Assembly (NCBI GenBank): GCA_963555705.1
Contig: OY743184.1
Coordinates: 22,232,859 to 22,296,858, forward strand
Origin: Ligustrum vulgare
Lineage: Eukaryota; Streptophyta; Magnoliopsida; Lamiales; Oleaceae
Direction: 5' to 3'
DNA: 64,000 bases
Each line of letters opens with the position of its first letter. The stretch's first letter is position 1. Of the stretch, positions 23,701 to 35,853 are shown in pieces. A program made the translations under genes and the position numbers. The notes beneath the pieces are model-generated. The model saw only the letters and a list, made by a program, of their open reading frames with translations. It was not told the DNA's origin and made no database searches.

Positions 23701-23710
23701 TTTTAAATAG
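23701..23710 (+). promoter_or_regulatory. TATA-like box upstream of the NABP-like gene, copy 2
   Basis: It is identical to 17112-17121 and lies 33 bp before the ATG of the second copy. Confidence 0.5.
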
Positions 23711-23742
23711 TTCATGCTGAGAAGAGGTTGAATCATCAAACA

Positions 23743-24294
23743 ATGGATATCATTCTTTCTAACATTCGCAAGTATTATTCCAGTCTTCCTATGAATGATC
23801 TGAGAAAGATCTATAAAATAAGGCTCGAAAGATTGAGGTTGCTGATGGCTCATGGTGTTCCAGAAGATGTTCGCTGGTTGATAGAAGCAAAGGTTCGACT
23901 ATCTGGTGAATTACCATCAACATTTCCAAAGCACATGCCTGGTTTAGGCAAAAGCACTTTTGCAAAGAAACGAAGAGCAAAAAGACTGGGTGGTTGCTAC
24001 AAATGTGCTCGTTGGAACTGTAATACTCGTTGCAAATCAGTAGGATATTCTTCTACTAATCGGGATGATAAAATCGAATTCATAAAGGGTGGACTGAGTA
24101 AAGAGTCTTTGGATGATATTCGACTGACTCTTGAGACGCACCCAAGTGGTTATGTACAACGTGAACTTCTCTCCTTATACGCTCAGTTTAACGAGGACAA
24201 AAATCGTTATAGTCTCCAAAATATAATATCGAAAGATCCTGTTTGCCAGTCTGTTTTACAAAATGAGGCTTCTGGCAGTTCAGCAATGATATAA
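23743..24294 (+). CDS. Viral NABP-like basic Cys-rich protein, copy 2
   Basis: This is the second 183-residue copy, identical in translation to 17154-17705, with the same basic arm and the Cys cluster at residues 85-97. No substitution separates the copies, so selection cannot be judged from this pair. It starts at the ATG at 23743; the TTG start further upstream is not used, for the reason given for copy 1. Confidence 0.7.
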   Translation: MDIILSNIRKYYSSLPMNDLRKIYKIRLERLRLLMAHGVPEDVRWLIEAKVRLSGELPSTFPKHMPGLGKSTFAKKRRAKRLGGCYKCARWNCNTRCKSVGYSSTNRDDKIEFIKGGLSKESLDDIRLTLETHPSGYVQRELLSLYAQFNEDKNRYSLQNIISKDPVCQSVLQNEASGSSAMI

Positions 24295-24349
24295 GGTAAA
24301 TCTTTTGATATGCTTTTAAAATATTTTGCTGTTTTCTTTAACGCGTTTT

Positions 24350-24437
24350 GGAAATAAAAAAAATATTTTTCCTTTCTCGAGTTTTGATAAAGCTGGAAAT
24401 AAATATATTTTCCTTTTTCTCGAGGTTTGATAAAGCT
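24350..24437 (+). repeat. 43-45-bp tandem repeats between the cargo genes, copy 2
   Basis: It is the same two-unit repeat as 17761-17848. Confidence 0.8.
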
Positions 24438-24553
24438 GAAAATAAATCACCGAAAGGTGATATCTTTGATAAAATAGTCAAAAGTTGGCTGATTTTGTCA
24501 AAAAGTGAATCTTTACTTTTTCAGAATCAATCAAAAACAGTAAATTTTTCCGG

Positions 24554-24563
24554 CTTTAAATAG
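24554..24563 (+). promoter_or_regulatory. TATA-like box upstream of LOG, copy 2
   Basis: It is the same CTTTAAATAG as at 17965-17974, 75 bp before the ATG. Confidence 0.5.
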
Positions 24564-24637
24564 CCAAACATATTTCATAGTTCAGGCATCCCAAAATCAC
24601 ATCTTCTTCGTAAGTTTTCCCTTCTTTACTATCAAAG

Positions 24638-25291
24638 ATGGAAGCACCAAAACTTCGACAGATCAAAACTATTTGTGTATTTTGTGGATCAAAAGTAGGG
24701 AAAGGCTTTGGTTATCTAGAAGCGGCTGTAGATCTTGGAAAGAAACTGGGGGAAAAAGGTATCACTCTTGTATATGGGGGTGGTAGCAGTGGTCTAATGG
24801 GTTGTGTTTCCCAATCTGCTCTTGCAGAGAAATCAAAAGTAATCGGTGTCATACCTGTCCCTTTGGTAGATGTTGCAGGAAAAACACGAGGGCATGAAGT
24901 TCAAACCTTATCCATCCATGAACGCATAACTTGTATGTTATATGGTTCTGATGCCTTTATAGCCCTGCCCGGAGGTTTTGGTACCTTAGAAGAAATCTTT
25001 AACATTACCTCGTGGGCTCAACTAGATCTCCATACTAAGCCTATTGGGCTTCTGAATGTTAACAATTTCTTTGATGGTTTGTTAACCTTTCTTGATTATG
25101 CTGTGGAACAGGGATTCATCTCTCCATTTTCCAGAAGGCTTCTTATTTCTGCTCCTACTATTGATGAACTACTGGATAAGCTGCAGTCATATATCTCAAT
25201 ACAAGATCCAGCAGGAGTTAAAATAGATTGGTCGCAAGGAAGGGGAATCAAGCGAAAATGGAGTCCGGTTAATGTAAATTTAACTCTTTGA
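24638..25291 (+). CDS. LOG: LOG cytokinin riboside 5'-monophosphate phosphoribohydrolase, copy 2
   Basis: This 217-residue copy is identical in translation to 18049-18702, including PGGFGTLEE and the Ile in place of the usual Lys after HER. Doubling of the element has doubled the gene dose if the cassette is transcribed. It is intronless and antisense to the element, like copy 1. Confidence 0.95.
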   Translation: MEAPKLRQIKTICVFCGSKVGKGFGYLEAAVDLGKKLGEKGITLVYGGGSSGLMGCVSQSALAEKSKVIGVIPVPLVDVAGKTRGHEVQTLSIHERITCMLYGSDAFIALPGGFGTLEEIFNITSWAQLDLHTKPIGLLNVNNFFDGLLTFLDYAVEQGFISPFSRRLLISAPTIDELLDKLQSYISIQDPAGVKIDWSQGRGIKRKWSPVNVNLTL

Positions 25292-25301
25292 ATCTTAGAA
25301 T

Positions 25302-25515
25302 AGGTGGGGGTAGAGTACGGAGTATTCTCACTCTCGAGACACCCCTCCATTTACTAGGATTTCCTTAATGTTTAAATCTTGTGTGTACTTCAAAGATTCC
25401 AGGTGGTAGATTACGGAGTATTCTTACTCTCGAAACACACCTCTTTGAAGGTTTCTTTATTTCCCAAAAAAAAATCAGAGGTGGTAGGATACGGCTACTC
25501 CGGAAACACATCTCT
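25302..25515 (+). repeat. Three stem-loop repeats in the LOG 3' region, copy 2
   Basis: It is the same three repeats as 18713-18926. Confidence 0.65.
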
Positions 25516-25578
25516 CATTCTGAGGATCTTTCCATGTTTTTCTCTTATGCTTTCGTGTGTTTCATGTATTTCCTTTCC

Positions 25579-26474
25579 AGTGTGACTCTTGTGTGTTCTC
25601 CTTATGAGAAAATAATAAAATCTCTGCTATCATCTACTAAATCTCGTTTGTGATGTAAATGATCTTGCATGTCTAACCTTAATTCCTTTAGTGGATGCTT
25701 ATCATATTATGCTCTTAATTCCAAATGATAAAATTCTGGATAGAGTCTCCCTTGTAATTTGGACTTATCCAAACCATAAGCATACTTCATAACTCACAAT
25801 AATAAATAACTCCAATTTGATCACAACGATCTAAAAATATTGAAAACGATTCCAACACTTCAATATCATCAAAATATCCATAATTCAATTCATAATTCCT
25901 CAACATAGAAATTTCAAATCATATTTTTCAATATCACAATATCACTTCCTTCGATACCTTAATGGCTCAAAAGATAACTCATACTTATAAATATATGCCA
26001 TAAATCATGTTCCCAAAATTTATTCTCAAGGCCAAACTTCATAATAAATTTCTCTTCAAAATAGAGGAAATAATTCACTTACTCAACATAATATCCATTA
26101 CTTAATTTTCAATAAAATCATATTATTCCCATTATGCTCAATACTCGTTTTCTTTCTAAAAAAAAAATTTCTCATAATCATACATTAAAGTATATAAGTT
26201 ATGACAAAGCATAACAACATTATTATTTTCGAAGAAATACATTCTTATTTCTCATAAATCATAAGTATCCGAAATACTCTTCATTCTTTCTCATAAATCA
26301 GTAAAATGAGTATTCGAAATACTGAAATAACTTTAAACATCATAAACTTCTTTACCTCGGAGTTGGTGGAACGAATGATGGCAGTGGCAATCTTCATCAA
26401 TAATATTTTATAATGGAAAATATTTCTTGAAAATTCTTTTTGAAAATTTTTCCAGTCTACAGAAACGCAGACTA
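25579..26474. other. Non-coding remainder of internal region, copy 2
   Basis: It is the same as 18990-19885; no gene is seen. Confidence 0.45.
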
Positions 26475-26486
26475 GCTCTGATACCA
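26475..26486 (-). other. Primer-binding site for tRNA-iMet, internal copy 2
   Basis: It is TGGTATCAGAGC on the minus strand, three bases from the third LTR. This site, next to the outermost right LTR, would prime reverse transcription of the full transcript. Confidence 0.93.
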
Positions 26487-26489
26487 ACT

Positions 26490-29400
26490 TGTAGCGCCCC
26501 GAGTTCCGTATACCCGATTCACTACGTCATTTTCTGTCTAAATTTTTCGAATAATATTTTTGCGGAAGAAATAATTGAAATTCATTGTTGGCAACATTAA
26601 ATAAACTGTAATGGCCGCTAAAATTGAAAACATTTATGAAACCATTTGAAATAGTAAATCGAACCATTAATATTGTAAAGAAATTGCCAATATCATAATT
26701 TCTCAAATAAATGAACTTCTCTAAATTATTCGATTGTTTGGAAAATACGGAAATCATTAATGTCAAACTTTCAACCGTTCAACGATTATTGCCACCATCA
26801 TTCATCGCTCGCCACCGTCTCCGAAATCTGCAAAACTGTTAAAAAGTAGGGTGAGTATTTCATGGGGGAAATACTCAGTAGACTCATCGCATATTAATTT
26901 AATTTATAAGATGATTAAACACATAAATCCCGGCTCTTTATAAAACGGGCATTGATAGAGCTTCTTTATAAAACTGCTCTTGATAAAACTCATATTGTGC
27001 ATTACAGCACTGGACATATTTTGCAAATCATAGGCTCTTTGAAAATAGCTCTTTGAAAACAGCTCTTTGAAAACCATATACTTATAAAAACATTTTAATT
27101 ATGCCAAGCATAATTTCTTTTGAAAGCATAACATAAGATAGGATTGAAATCCTCATAAACATAAATAGACACAAGAACTTTACCGAACTTAGGTGGCAAG
27201 AATTCTTATGCAGTAAAATCATAATAACAGTAAGTTTTCATCATAACGTAGGATAATATCGAAATCCTCATAAACATAAGAATTTTACCGAACTTAGGTG
27301 GCAAGAATTCTTATGTAGTAAGTATACCAAGCATAATTTTCTGAAATTCATAGGGATCAATTGCATCATAACATAAGATAGGATCGAAATCCTCGTAAAC
27401 ATATGCGACAGGAATTTTACCGAACTTAGGTGGTAAATCCTCATAAACATATGGAAAGATAGGAATTTTACCGAACTTCGTGGCAATTCCTCATAAACAT
27501 AGGAGACACAAGAATGTTACCGAACTTAGGTGGCAAGAATTCTTATGTGTAGCGCTACTAAAACTCCGGTCCCCTTAACATATCATAACTTATCATATGG
27601 GACCCAAAACAATCTTGGTAGATTGATTTCATAGCAATGATCCAAAAAAACATTTTCGTGAAGCATAGGGTATACTTACTTTTCGTAAAAACATAAAGTA
27701 TATTTTCTTTTCATAAAAACATACTTACTTTTCATAACAACATAAGGTATATTTACCTTTCATAAAAACATACTTGTTTTTCTTAAAAATTGACTTTCAC
27801 AAGTCACTTGACATTCATATGAAATCATAATTTAAATCAATTAATAAGTGCGAGTCTACCTCAAATCCGACGAGTGCAAAGTTGAGCGGGAATGACTTCA
27901 ATTTCTTTAAATTCTCCGTACGCTTCGTCTTAGCCAATAAGTCACTTTAGTATATCGAATATATAGTTCAAAATGATAAATTATAATTTGAGGACTAAAA
28001 TTGATGTTTTGAAAGTTGAGGGATTAAAATGAATACTTCTGAAAGTTCAGGGACTAAAATGAATATTTTCAAAAGTTGGGATTTAACATGAATATTTTGA
28101 AAGTTGAGGGATTAAAATGAATACTTTTGAAACTTGAGCTTAAAATCAAATAAAGTAAATCAGCAAGGACTGAAATGATAAGTTTAAAAGCTGAAAGGAC
28201 TGAAATAAAACCTTTTTTAAAACTTGGGGACTGATTTGAAAGGCTTTAAAACTTCAGGGACTGACGCGCAAATTTTGAAAGTTATTAAAATATATTATAT
28301 CAAAACCTTTACTCTCTCTCTCATTCACTCTCTCACGACTGTCTCTCGAAATCGAACCAGAGAGAAGAAAGTTGCGATCCACGTCGCTGGCGGCAATTTG
28401 CCGGTGAAATGCCGTGGTCGAGCGGCGGCGGTCAGAGTATGGTGCGAGTGTGAGGAAAATAGAGATGTTTTGGGTGGTTGGACGTGCAAAACCGAGGCAA
28501 ATAACGAGGTTGTTGTTTGGTGATTGCCCGACGATACTCCATTCAAAATAGGTTAGTGACTGAGGTGTGTATCTGGGTTTCACTAAATTCTTGTTTTGGT
28601 TTTGATTTGGGTTCGATTTGAGCTGGTTGGAGGTGGCTGATTCGAAAATGGGTGATGAGTTGGTGGTGGTTGAAATGGTGAAGAAGGTAGCGATGGCATT
28701 GGGTGTTGACTCGTGGCTGCAAGCGGCGGCTGTAGTGTTTGGCAGCTAGTTGATGGTCGGCGAACTGGTGGTGAAAGGGCCGTAAATGGTTCGACAGTGG
28801 TGATGTTCATGATTTTGGCGTTGGCAGTGTTGTGGTTGAAAAATTGAGATGGCTATGGTGTATGAAATTTGATTTCTTGTGGTGCAGTGTTAAATTGGAT
28901 GATGGAGATTCTGCAGTGAGGTTTGGATTGTGATTTCAGACAGTTGGCAGTGAATTTCCGGTGGTGATAAATTCTTAGTAGTGAATTGGTGATGGAGGTG
29001 ATGATCATGCAGAGAGTTGAGATTTGCAGGCGTGCTGGGAATTGAAAATGACAAAGAAGGCTGGTGGTTAGACTGATGATTCCAAACATGAAGGTGGGAT
29101 GAAGGTATCTTTAAAGGAGAAAAGAAAGGAAAAGAAGAAGATTAATGGAGAATAAAAATCATTATGTTTAGTAGACACATGGGGTAGGATTGAATTGTGA
29201 TAGCTTTGATTAATTGGTAGTGGTGTTCTTTGTTAGGTATAATAATAATAATGATGATAGTTTGTATGTGCAGGACGGAAGAATGCAAATTGAGTTTGAT
29301 GTGGGTGAAGATATTGATTATTCAAATGATGGTGATATAGTGGATTGAAAGTGTGATAGGTGGAGTTGGTGAGGATGTGATGAGCATGATGAAGAACATA

Positions 29401-29813
29401 TAAAATTAGAGGAAGAGATGTAGATAGTTAGGTATTAAGAAAAGTGGGAAAACATGGGGAATAATTAGTTGGTTTGTTGATGATGATGTTTTTGGACTGA
29501 AAATACATTTGAGAATAAATAGATTTTGAGATAAAATCGAATTACGTATTTGGACTTGAAATAATTTGAATAAGGAAAATTGAGATATTTTAATAAATTT
29601 GGAATTCAAAATGATTTTGAAAATAATACTTTGAATAAATAATTAAAATAACATAATTTTAGAAATTCGAATTTTAATTTAAAATCGAACAAATTCGATA
29701 TTTCTTGACTTGGCTAGACGAATTCGTCGCGGCATTAATTTCAAAACAATAGCGACTCAATTTTCTAAATATTAAAATAATTATTTATTGCATAAAAATT
29801 CTGGGTCGCTATA
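26490..29813 (-). repeat. LTR copy 3 (5' LTR in element orientation)
   Basis: The third copy of the 3324-bp LTR ends GGGTCGCTATA and is directly followed by the target duplication CCCGC. Confidence 0.92.
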
Positions 29814-29883
29814 CCCGCCTCCGCCCCACACCAACCACCATCGACTACCAACTACTCCCAGCTCCACCACCACCACCACCACC

Positions 29884-30448
29884 AAATCCCAGTTTGTTTT
29901 TTATTCTTAAAGCTCTCTTCCTGGGTCTAGCCCAGGAATGGTAGTTGCTTGAATCCAGATTGTGAGTGACAAGCATGGCTCCTATGCCATCATTGCTTCT
30001 AATAAAATAAGGACTGCTGGGATTGGTTGGATCATGAACTGGAGCTGCTACTGATTCATTTTGAGTAGTGTAAATGAATTTGCTCTGTGCTTGGAGAGGA
30101 AGGTGGAGTTTTCTCTCCGGTTTCTTCCATGTTTTAGGCTCTGATACCATATAAGATTTTGAACATGATATGGATAAAAGAAATAACAAAGATTGACTAG
30201 AAAATACAGAATGCTCATATATACTGTGAAAAAGGAATCTAAACTAACAGCTAAGAAAGAGAAGAGAATATATCCATTAATCTACACCCTAGATCTCCAA
30301 CCATCTCAACCAAGTGGAGATGCCTTCTTTCTTTCTAGATCCTTCTGAATCAACTAATGACATGTAGCTAATTCATGTTGGCGTGATGATGTTTTACTGC
30401 TGACTGGATTGCAGCTCTTCTCTTGATCTTGTTCATCAATCTTTGACA
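29884..30448 (-). mobile_element. 5' end of a Ty1/copia element (LTR, primer site, gag start)
   Basis: On the minus strand a putative LTR starts TGTCAAAGATTG near 30448 and ends around 30155. The iMet primer site TGGTATCAGAGC follows at 30138-30149. Then comes the copia gag N-terminus, readable as NPSSPYFIRSNDGIGAMLV, then SSNYHSWARPRKRALRIKNK. The gag is cut off at a CCA/GGT repeat near 29884, so only about 90 codons are left. Exact LTR limits are uncertain. Confidence 0.75.
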
Positions 30449-31370
30449 ACCACCATCTCCATCACCACAACCACCTAGCCAACTTCCCCACCATCACAAG
30501 AACAACTGCCATCTAAACGCCAACAACAACACAAACACAAACACAAACACCAACAACTAACAGTAGCGAGACTAGAGCGTTGTCATGGCAGGCGTGCAGC
30601 GGTGGCCTACTGCTAGCGGCTAGATCGTCGTTGGATCTCGCTGTTATCGCTACTAGCGGTGAGATGACTGCTGGATTTCGTCGCTCTCATAGCCAACGAC
30701 GATCTCGTCACTAGATCTAAAAAAATGACGGTGATGAAGCCGCTGCTACCCCTTGAAGCAGTGGACATATGGTAGAGACAGGTAGGAAGAGAAGGTAGAA
30801 CATGAATTATGGTTTGATTTCAAATGTGTTGGGTATGTGGATTAATTTAATATTATAATGTTATTATTTAATATAAAAATTGGAATTATCACCTAATTTT
30901 AGATTAAAAAGTGTTAAATCTAATTTTTTAATCGTGTAATTAAGTTGAAGGCCCTATGTAATTTTCCCATTTTAATATTGAGTCATTGTTTGGTTTTCAT
31001 TCTTTTTTTCTCATTTTTCTGTAGTACTCAGTCTCAACCATCTATTAAAAGTCAAGCCCACAATATTTGACTTTTTAACCAAATTTCAACCGTCCATTCT
31101 TCTAAAAATCACTATTCATTTCAAAAAATCTCATTTTAACTAAAATCAAACACGCCCTGAATCTTTTTCCAACCTGTTCTACCGAAATGGCATTACTCTT
31201 AAAATTACATTTCTTATAATAACATAATAAATACAAGCCCACTAAGAATTTTGGATGAATACGATTTTAAGAGGCCTTACCAAGGGTTTACTATGAGCAT
31301 GTTTGGTAAAAGATGTGTTGGATAAATTTTTAAGGGGATAATTGCACCCTATATACTATTTTAAATTACT
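30449..31370. other. Gene-free stretch, CAA/CCA-rich then AT-rich
   Basis: 30449-30560 is rich in ACC and CAA triplets, and 30550-30780 is GC-richer with a 'ctagatcgtcgttggatctcg'-like patch and its partial inverted echo, but no frame is convincing. 30973-31160 resembles a small MITE body. Confidence 0.35.
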
Positions 31371-32468
31371 TAGTGATGGCAATAGTTCAGTTTGGGATCA
31401 GTTCATCCAAAATCATAACTGAACCATCAGTTTTTTGCCCATACCATAACTGTCCATAATTGCTTAAGTCGGATCGGTGCAATTTCGATGTGTGTTTCAG
31501 TTCGGTGCGGTTAATAACCTCTTAAATATAAATTAATTTTTGCAAGTCCAACTGAAAAATCAATTTATTAAAAAAATAAAAAAATAACAATACTAAGCAA
31601 ATTTCGCAAACAATATCTCAAAATCAAATGCGAAATGCAAACAATATCTTCTCAAATTCAAAATTCGAATTTAGCAAATAATATTACGAGCATAACAATA
31701 TTATTATAATACAGTACGATTATACAAAGACAAAATAAATTATTTACTAAATCTTAACACTTGAAAACAACAAACATTTTGTTTCTAGATCATTATACTT
31801 CATTCTTCCCCGCAACAAGTATTGTTAGTAGCATATGTTAATGTTGATTCTTATACAATAAGAATGTGAGTATAGTAATAATATAACAACATTACTTTAA
31901 TTCACAATAGTTCTAACTAAATATTCAAACAGAAATTGCACCTCGTCTTCAACATCCACCTCACTAAACTTTGCACAAGCTCCAAAGCATAATGAATGAG
32001 CAAAATTTTTTACACACAATGGAGAAATAGTCTGGAATATTGGAAGTGAAAGTGATGAGTTAAAAAAAAAAAAAAAAAAAACCTTGACTACGACTTGTGT
32101 GTGGGGGCCTATGGAGAACTGTCATCTATCGAAATGGAGAGTGATCGAGGGAGTGGAGATGAATGAATAAGATATTCATATAACTATAGACCTATGGTTA
32201 ATGGATTTGGATCAAGCTTTGATCATTTGTGCTGGGTTAATTGACTTTTAAATAGAGACTCTAATTTTGAACTTTTTATATTTTAAGTATAGCCCAAAAT
32301 CATTTCTTTAATCGAGTATTCGGTTCGGGGCGAGGTCCAGACACAATTACCATACCCACCCCCACAAAAAATTGGGTCATTAAATTTGCATACCATACCT
32401 GCTCCAATGCCTCTTTCGATTCGATTCACCGCTGTTTTCGGTTCAGACGGTTTAAATTGCCATCCCTA
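31371..32468. mobile_element. hAT-like non-autonomous element (1098 bp)
   Basis: The termini are TAGTGATGGCAAT on the left and ATTGCCATCCCTA on the right, inverted and matching the ends of the element at 5818-6454. The 8-bp flanks (AAATTACT and AATCCACT) agree at only five positions, so it is old or the target duplication has decayed. It has no transposase and contains a run of 18-20 A near 32060. Confidence 0.65.
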
Positions 32469-33380
32469 AATCCACTCAACTCAAGAATACTTGCCACTGA
32501 AATATACGGTCTTCACCTTCGCCTTCCTCCAATTGGTGCCATCTTCGTCTTTCCATGGAAAACATTTTCTCACCTCCACCCAAAGAAAATAAATTCAAGA
32601 ATTTCAAGGAAAATCCTCACTTTTTGTCTTTGGATGGAAAATAATTTTCATGAAAAATTTATCAATCAAACACGTGAAGATGGAATTTGACTAGAAAATA
32701 TTTTCTTTTCCATCATTTCTTATGCAATCAAACACACCCTAAAGAAACTATAGAAAAAGTGGTGTATTCAAGAGGCCGCAATGGGGGGAGTAGCTTGTGG
32801 TACTTTAAAAGTATCATAAGAATCATATTATGATACTTATCTATGAACGTAAATTTCAATTGTGCCACAAATATTTGAGTAGTATCATAAAAATTTGAGA
32901 TATACCAAATTGTGATACTTAACACAAATTTTGGTAAACAATTTTATTTTAAAGTATTTTTTAAGTATTAATCAATGATACTTTTAAAGGAAGTACGATT
33001 CAAACAAGTATTTATGTAAATTGCTAATTTTTGAATGTATGGTTGAAAATTTATTAAAAATTGTGTAAGATGGTGAATCTTGTCGAAATGATTGGTAATA
33101 ATTAAACTTGAGAAAAAAATTGGAAAATTTCACTTACCATGCTCTAATTTTAAACGAGTCCCATATATACCAAGATATATTGCGCAAGCAAGTAAATGAA
33201 ACAGAGATCAGAACATGAAAGATTGAAGCTTTGATTCAGTTCATACATTTAGTACTTCCTGCTTGTATTAATTGTTTTTTGCTGATAACACCCAGTAACA
33301 AAATTCAGTAAAGTAACCACACAAACTTAACATTCTAAGCATTCATTGAAGCAATCGAACAACTTTCATGAATAAGGTTA
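32469..33380. other. Gene-free stretch with 3' flank of the SPIRAL1-like gene
   Basis: AT-rich; short repeats of 'aagtatcata' type occur at 32800-32990. The last 150-200 bases should hold the 3' untranslated region of the gene at 33381-34622. Confidence 0.4.
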
Positions 33381-34622
33381 TCATTTGCTGCCATCACCAA
33401 ATAAGTAACCCAAGGAAGAGCCACCACCAGGTGCGGCATGGACTTTGGTCGAAGGGCGTTCCTGTAATCGTATGATAAGAATTACTCGTCAGATAAGTAG
33501 AAAAGATCATGGAATAACATGTCTCCCAAATCAAAGAATTGCTAGGAGCAGAGTTTAGATTGAATAATGCATATATATGGGGAACGAAAAGGTGTATTGA
33601 TCTATAGGCTTGTGAAATATTGTCCTCAATCTCCCCAGTCTCACCCCCCCCCCCCCCCCCGGCCACGCCCCTTTTTTTACAAGAAAAATGAGTACAAAAG
33701 GAGAAGGTGAAGGAAAAGAGACCGTAAGCATGTTTGTCTAAGCTAAAAAGTTAATTTATATGTGAATAAGTTTTAAAAATAAAGCAATTAAAAAAAAAAG
33801 GTTTTAAAAATAACAACAGATTTTTTAGTGGTGAAAGTTGAAAATAAGTTACTTTATCGGCAAGGTAAGAGTTACTTTCAACACAAGTAACTTTCAAAAT
33901 GCTCATACGAACTAATTCTAACAGGTATGTGGTTTTGTTCAGTGCTTGTAAAGCATGCATGTACGCAAACAGTAAAGACCACGTGCATCTAAAGCGAGAT
34001 TAATGAAATCATATCATCATATGTAAAACCAGAGCAGCCCCATACCACATGAAGTCCAAATTTCCATATTGTGCATAGGGTTTGCTTTTGTATTTACATA
34101 AACAACAGAACCCTCGACTTCACAAACAAACTATTAAGTACACTATAATGTGTGAGACATTTCAACTTCTAATATGCCAACCAAATGCGTATCTCATTCA
34201 GGCATCTCATTCGTGGGAACCAAACAATATATCACTACTTGAAGCATACTCATGACCCGAGGCCAAGGGACCAAGTAATTGTGCTCAAGACTATTATGTT
34301 TAGAGAGACTAATCTCCTCTCTATTTGCATTAAATTTCACTTATAGGACTCGGTATGGAAGAAGTATGAAAATATTATATCAACAGTACGATACCGTTAG
34401 AAAGTTGCCACAATTCTGTCCATCTGCTCGAATGTAGTTGTTCGTGGCATTACCAGGTATGCCTGCAGGAGTCTGCTTACTGTTATCTACAGATTGGGAA
34501 GTAACAGAAGGCTTAGGAGAAGGCCCATTGTTTGAACCCTTGGGAGCATTAGGGGCTTCTGCACCTCCAAAAAGATATCCCAAAGAACTCTGTCCCCCAC
34601 CAGCACTGACTCCACGACCCAT
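33381..34622 (-). CDS. SP1L: SPIRAL1-like microtubule protein (two coding exons)
   Basis: Exon 1 is 34395-34622 and exon 2 is 33381-33461, joined across a GT-AG intron (33462-34394; acceptor ATTACAG). Together they give 102 residues, the usual size for the family. The N-terminus MGRGVSAGGGQSSLGYLFGG and the C-terminus APGGGSSLGYLFG carry the two near-identical ends typical of SPIRAL1 proteins, with NYIRADGQNCGNF and RPSTKVHAA between. SPIRAL1 family proteins bind cortical microtubules and guide anisotropic cell growth. The splice keeps frame exactly (Thr-76 to Glu-77). A non-coding leader exon at about 37014-37110 (donor AGAAAAAG/GTAC) and an acceptor at 34660-34661 are inferred. This is the only clear ordinary host gene here. 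Confidence 0.93.
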
Positions 34623-34944
34623 TCTCTCTTATTATTAATCAAGGAGAATTCAAATTAATCTTGCAGAAAATGAAGATAATGGAAAAATCTCCATTTACTA
34701 GCATAATATTTAAATCATACACAGAAACAATGGGAAAAGTTCTAAATGCCACAAAGAATTTGCTGCTGCATAAACAGGTCGAATTTGAAATCTTACAAAG
34801 CATTCACCAAATGAATATAATGATCCTATGGAGTTGGACGGGCAAGATAAGTAATACACTCTACTAGCAAACCACACTCTGCACACACTATCCAGAAGGA
34901 TTTTATGCAGCAAAAACAATGATGTAGATGCATATATGTATATG

Positions 34945-35334
34945 CTAAGTTGCACGGACACCGACACGCGATACGAATATGACACGACACAGACACGTCG
35001 ACACGTGATTTTTAAAAAAAGTTAGGACACGACACGTTGGGAACACGTAAATTATTATTTTTTAATTTATTAATATTTTAGTCTTATTTACAAACAACAC
35101 ATTGTATATTTATTGAATTAAAATGAAGATATCAAACAAAAACAAACTTGTAAGTTAGATTTATCATTTTTTTTAATTAGATTTATCATTTTTTTTAATT
35201 GCATGCATTTCGCCCCTTTCCCTTTTTCATTTAGATGTATATGGTGTAACTCCGACACGTGTCGGAGAGTGTTGGTGTTGGACACGTGTCCGACACGACA
35301 CGCTGGCTCCCGACAGAGTGTCGGTGCAACCTAG
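34945..35334. mobile_element. MITE with GACACG-rich interior (390 bp)
   Basis: Inverted ends CTAAGTTGCACGGACAC and GTGTCGGTGCAACCTAG are flanked by a perfect 8-bp duplication TGTATATG (34937-34944, 35335-35342). The interior is packed with GACACG/CGTGTC motifs near both ends. The 8-bp duplication points to a hAT-type origin. It lies within the inferred leader intron of the SPIRAL1-like gene. Confidence 0.88.
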
Positions 35335-35853
35335 TGTATATGTATAACATACAGAAAAATCATAGTTGGTGCAGAACAACCAGCTGCATTATCTATAAAG
35401 TTCCACATTATTATGAACAACAAATTTTTCTTGCCTGATAGATGATGATGATGATATGAAGAGGTATTTGCACAGTGTACGGTCGAAGTCCCATTAGCCT
35501 CTTGGCCTATGGCATGTTCCCATGAAAGCAACAAATTTATTTAATCTAATGAAGTTGATTTCTATTAATTAACATTTTTCTCCTTGTGTCATTTTTCACT
35601 CTTTCCGGGGGAACATGTAGGTTGGGTGTTTGCCTATAACTTTTTCTCACAAACTCTTGCAATTTCTCACAAACACATATTTTTAAGCTAATAACTATTT
35701 TACAATAACCATGTATCAATTTGGATAGTGGAACCCTAAGGTCCAATCAGATCCTTGAAATGAATCCAGAGAAAACATGAGGTAAAACTTTATACAGACA
35801 ATTTCCTAGAGATATTACAGATTATCCATTTAATCACTTTCACTTTACCCCTT

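Larger units (their letters stand above)
13312..29813 (-). mobile_element. Gene-carrying non-autonomous LTR retrotransposon, doubled (LTR-int-LTR-int-LTR)
   Basis: Three LTRs (13312-16635, 19901-23224, 26490-29813; 3324 bp each) alternate with two 3265-bp internal regions at a constant 6589-bp period. The outer edges carry a perfect 5-bp duplication CCCGC (13307-13311, 29814-29818); no duplication flanks the middle LTR. Each internal region has a tRNA-iMet primer site at its right end and a polypurine tract at its left end, so the element reads on the minus strand. The motif 'ttcgaggacgaaat' before the polypurine tract and the very long LTRs recall Tekay/Del chromoviruses and LARD-type derivatives. 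No gag or pol remains. The interior holds two intact genes on the plus strand. The copies looked identical wherever I compared them, so the insertion and doubling are recent. Unequal crossing-over between LTRs explains the array; an assembly error is the alternative. Confidence 0.92.

Noticed and set aside
18049..25291. Ordinary tandem duplication of a host LOG locus
   Set aside because: The repeat unit equals one LTR plus one internal region, with primer sites, polypurine tracts and a single flanking target duplication, so the doubling is of a retroelement.
33644..33661. Poly-C run as a functional G-quadruplex
   Set aside because: A homopolymer inside an intron is more simply slippage or sequencing noise; no other support.
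33394..33666. A 90-codon minus-strand frame starting in the poly-G/C tract
   Set aside because: It runs through the splice acceptor in another frame; the real exon is 33381-33461, which continues the SPIRAL1-like protein.
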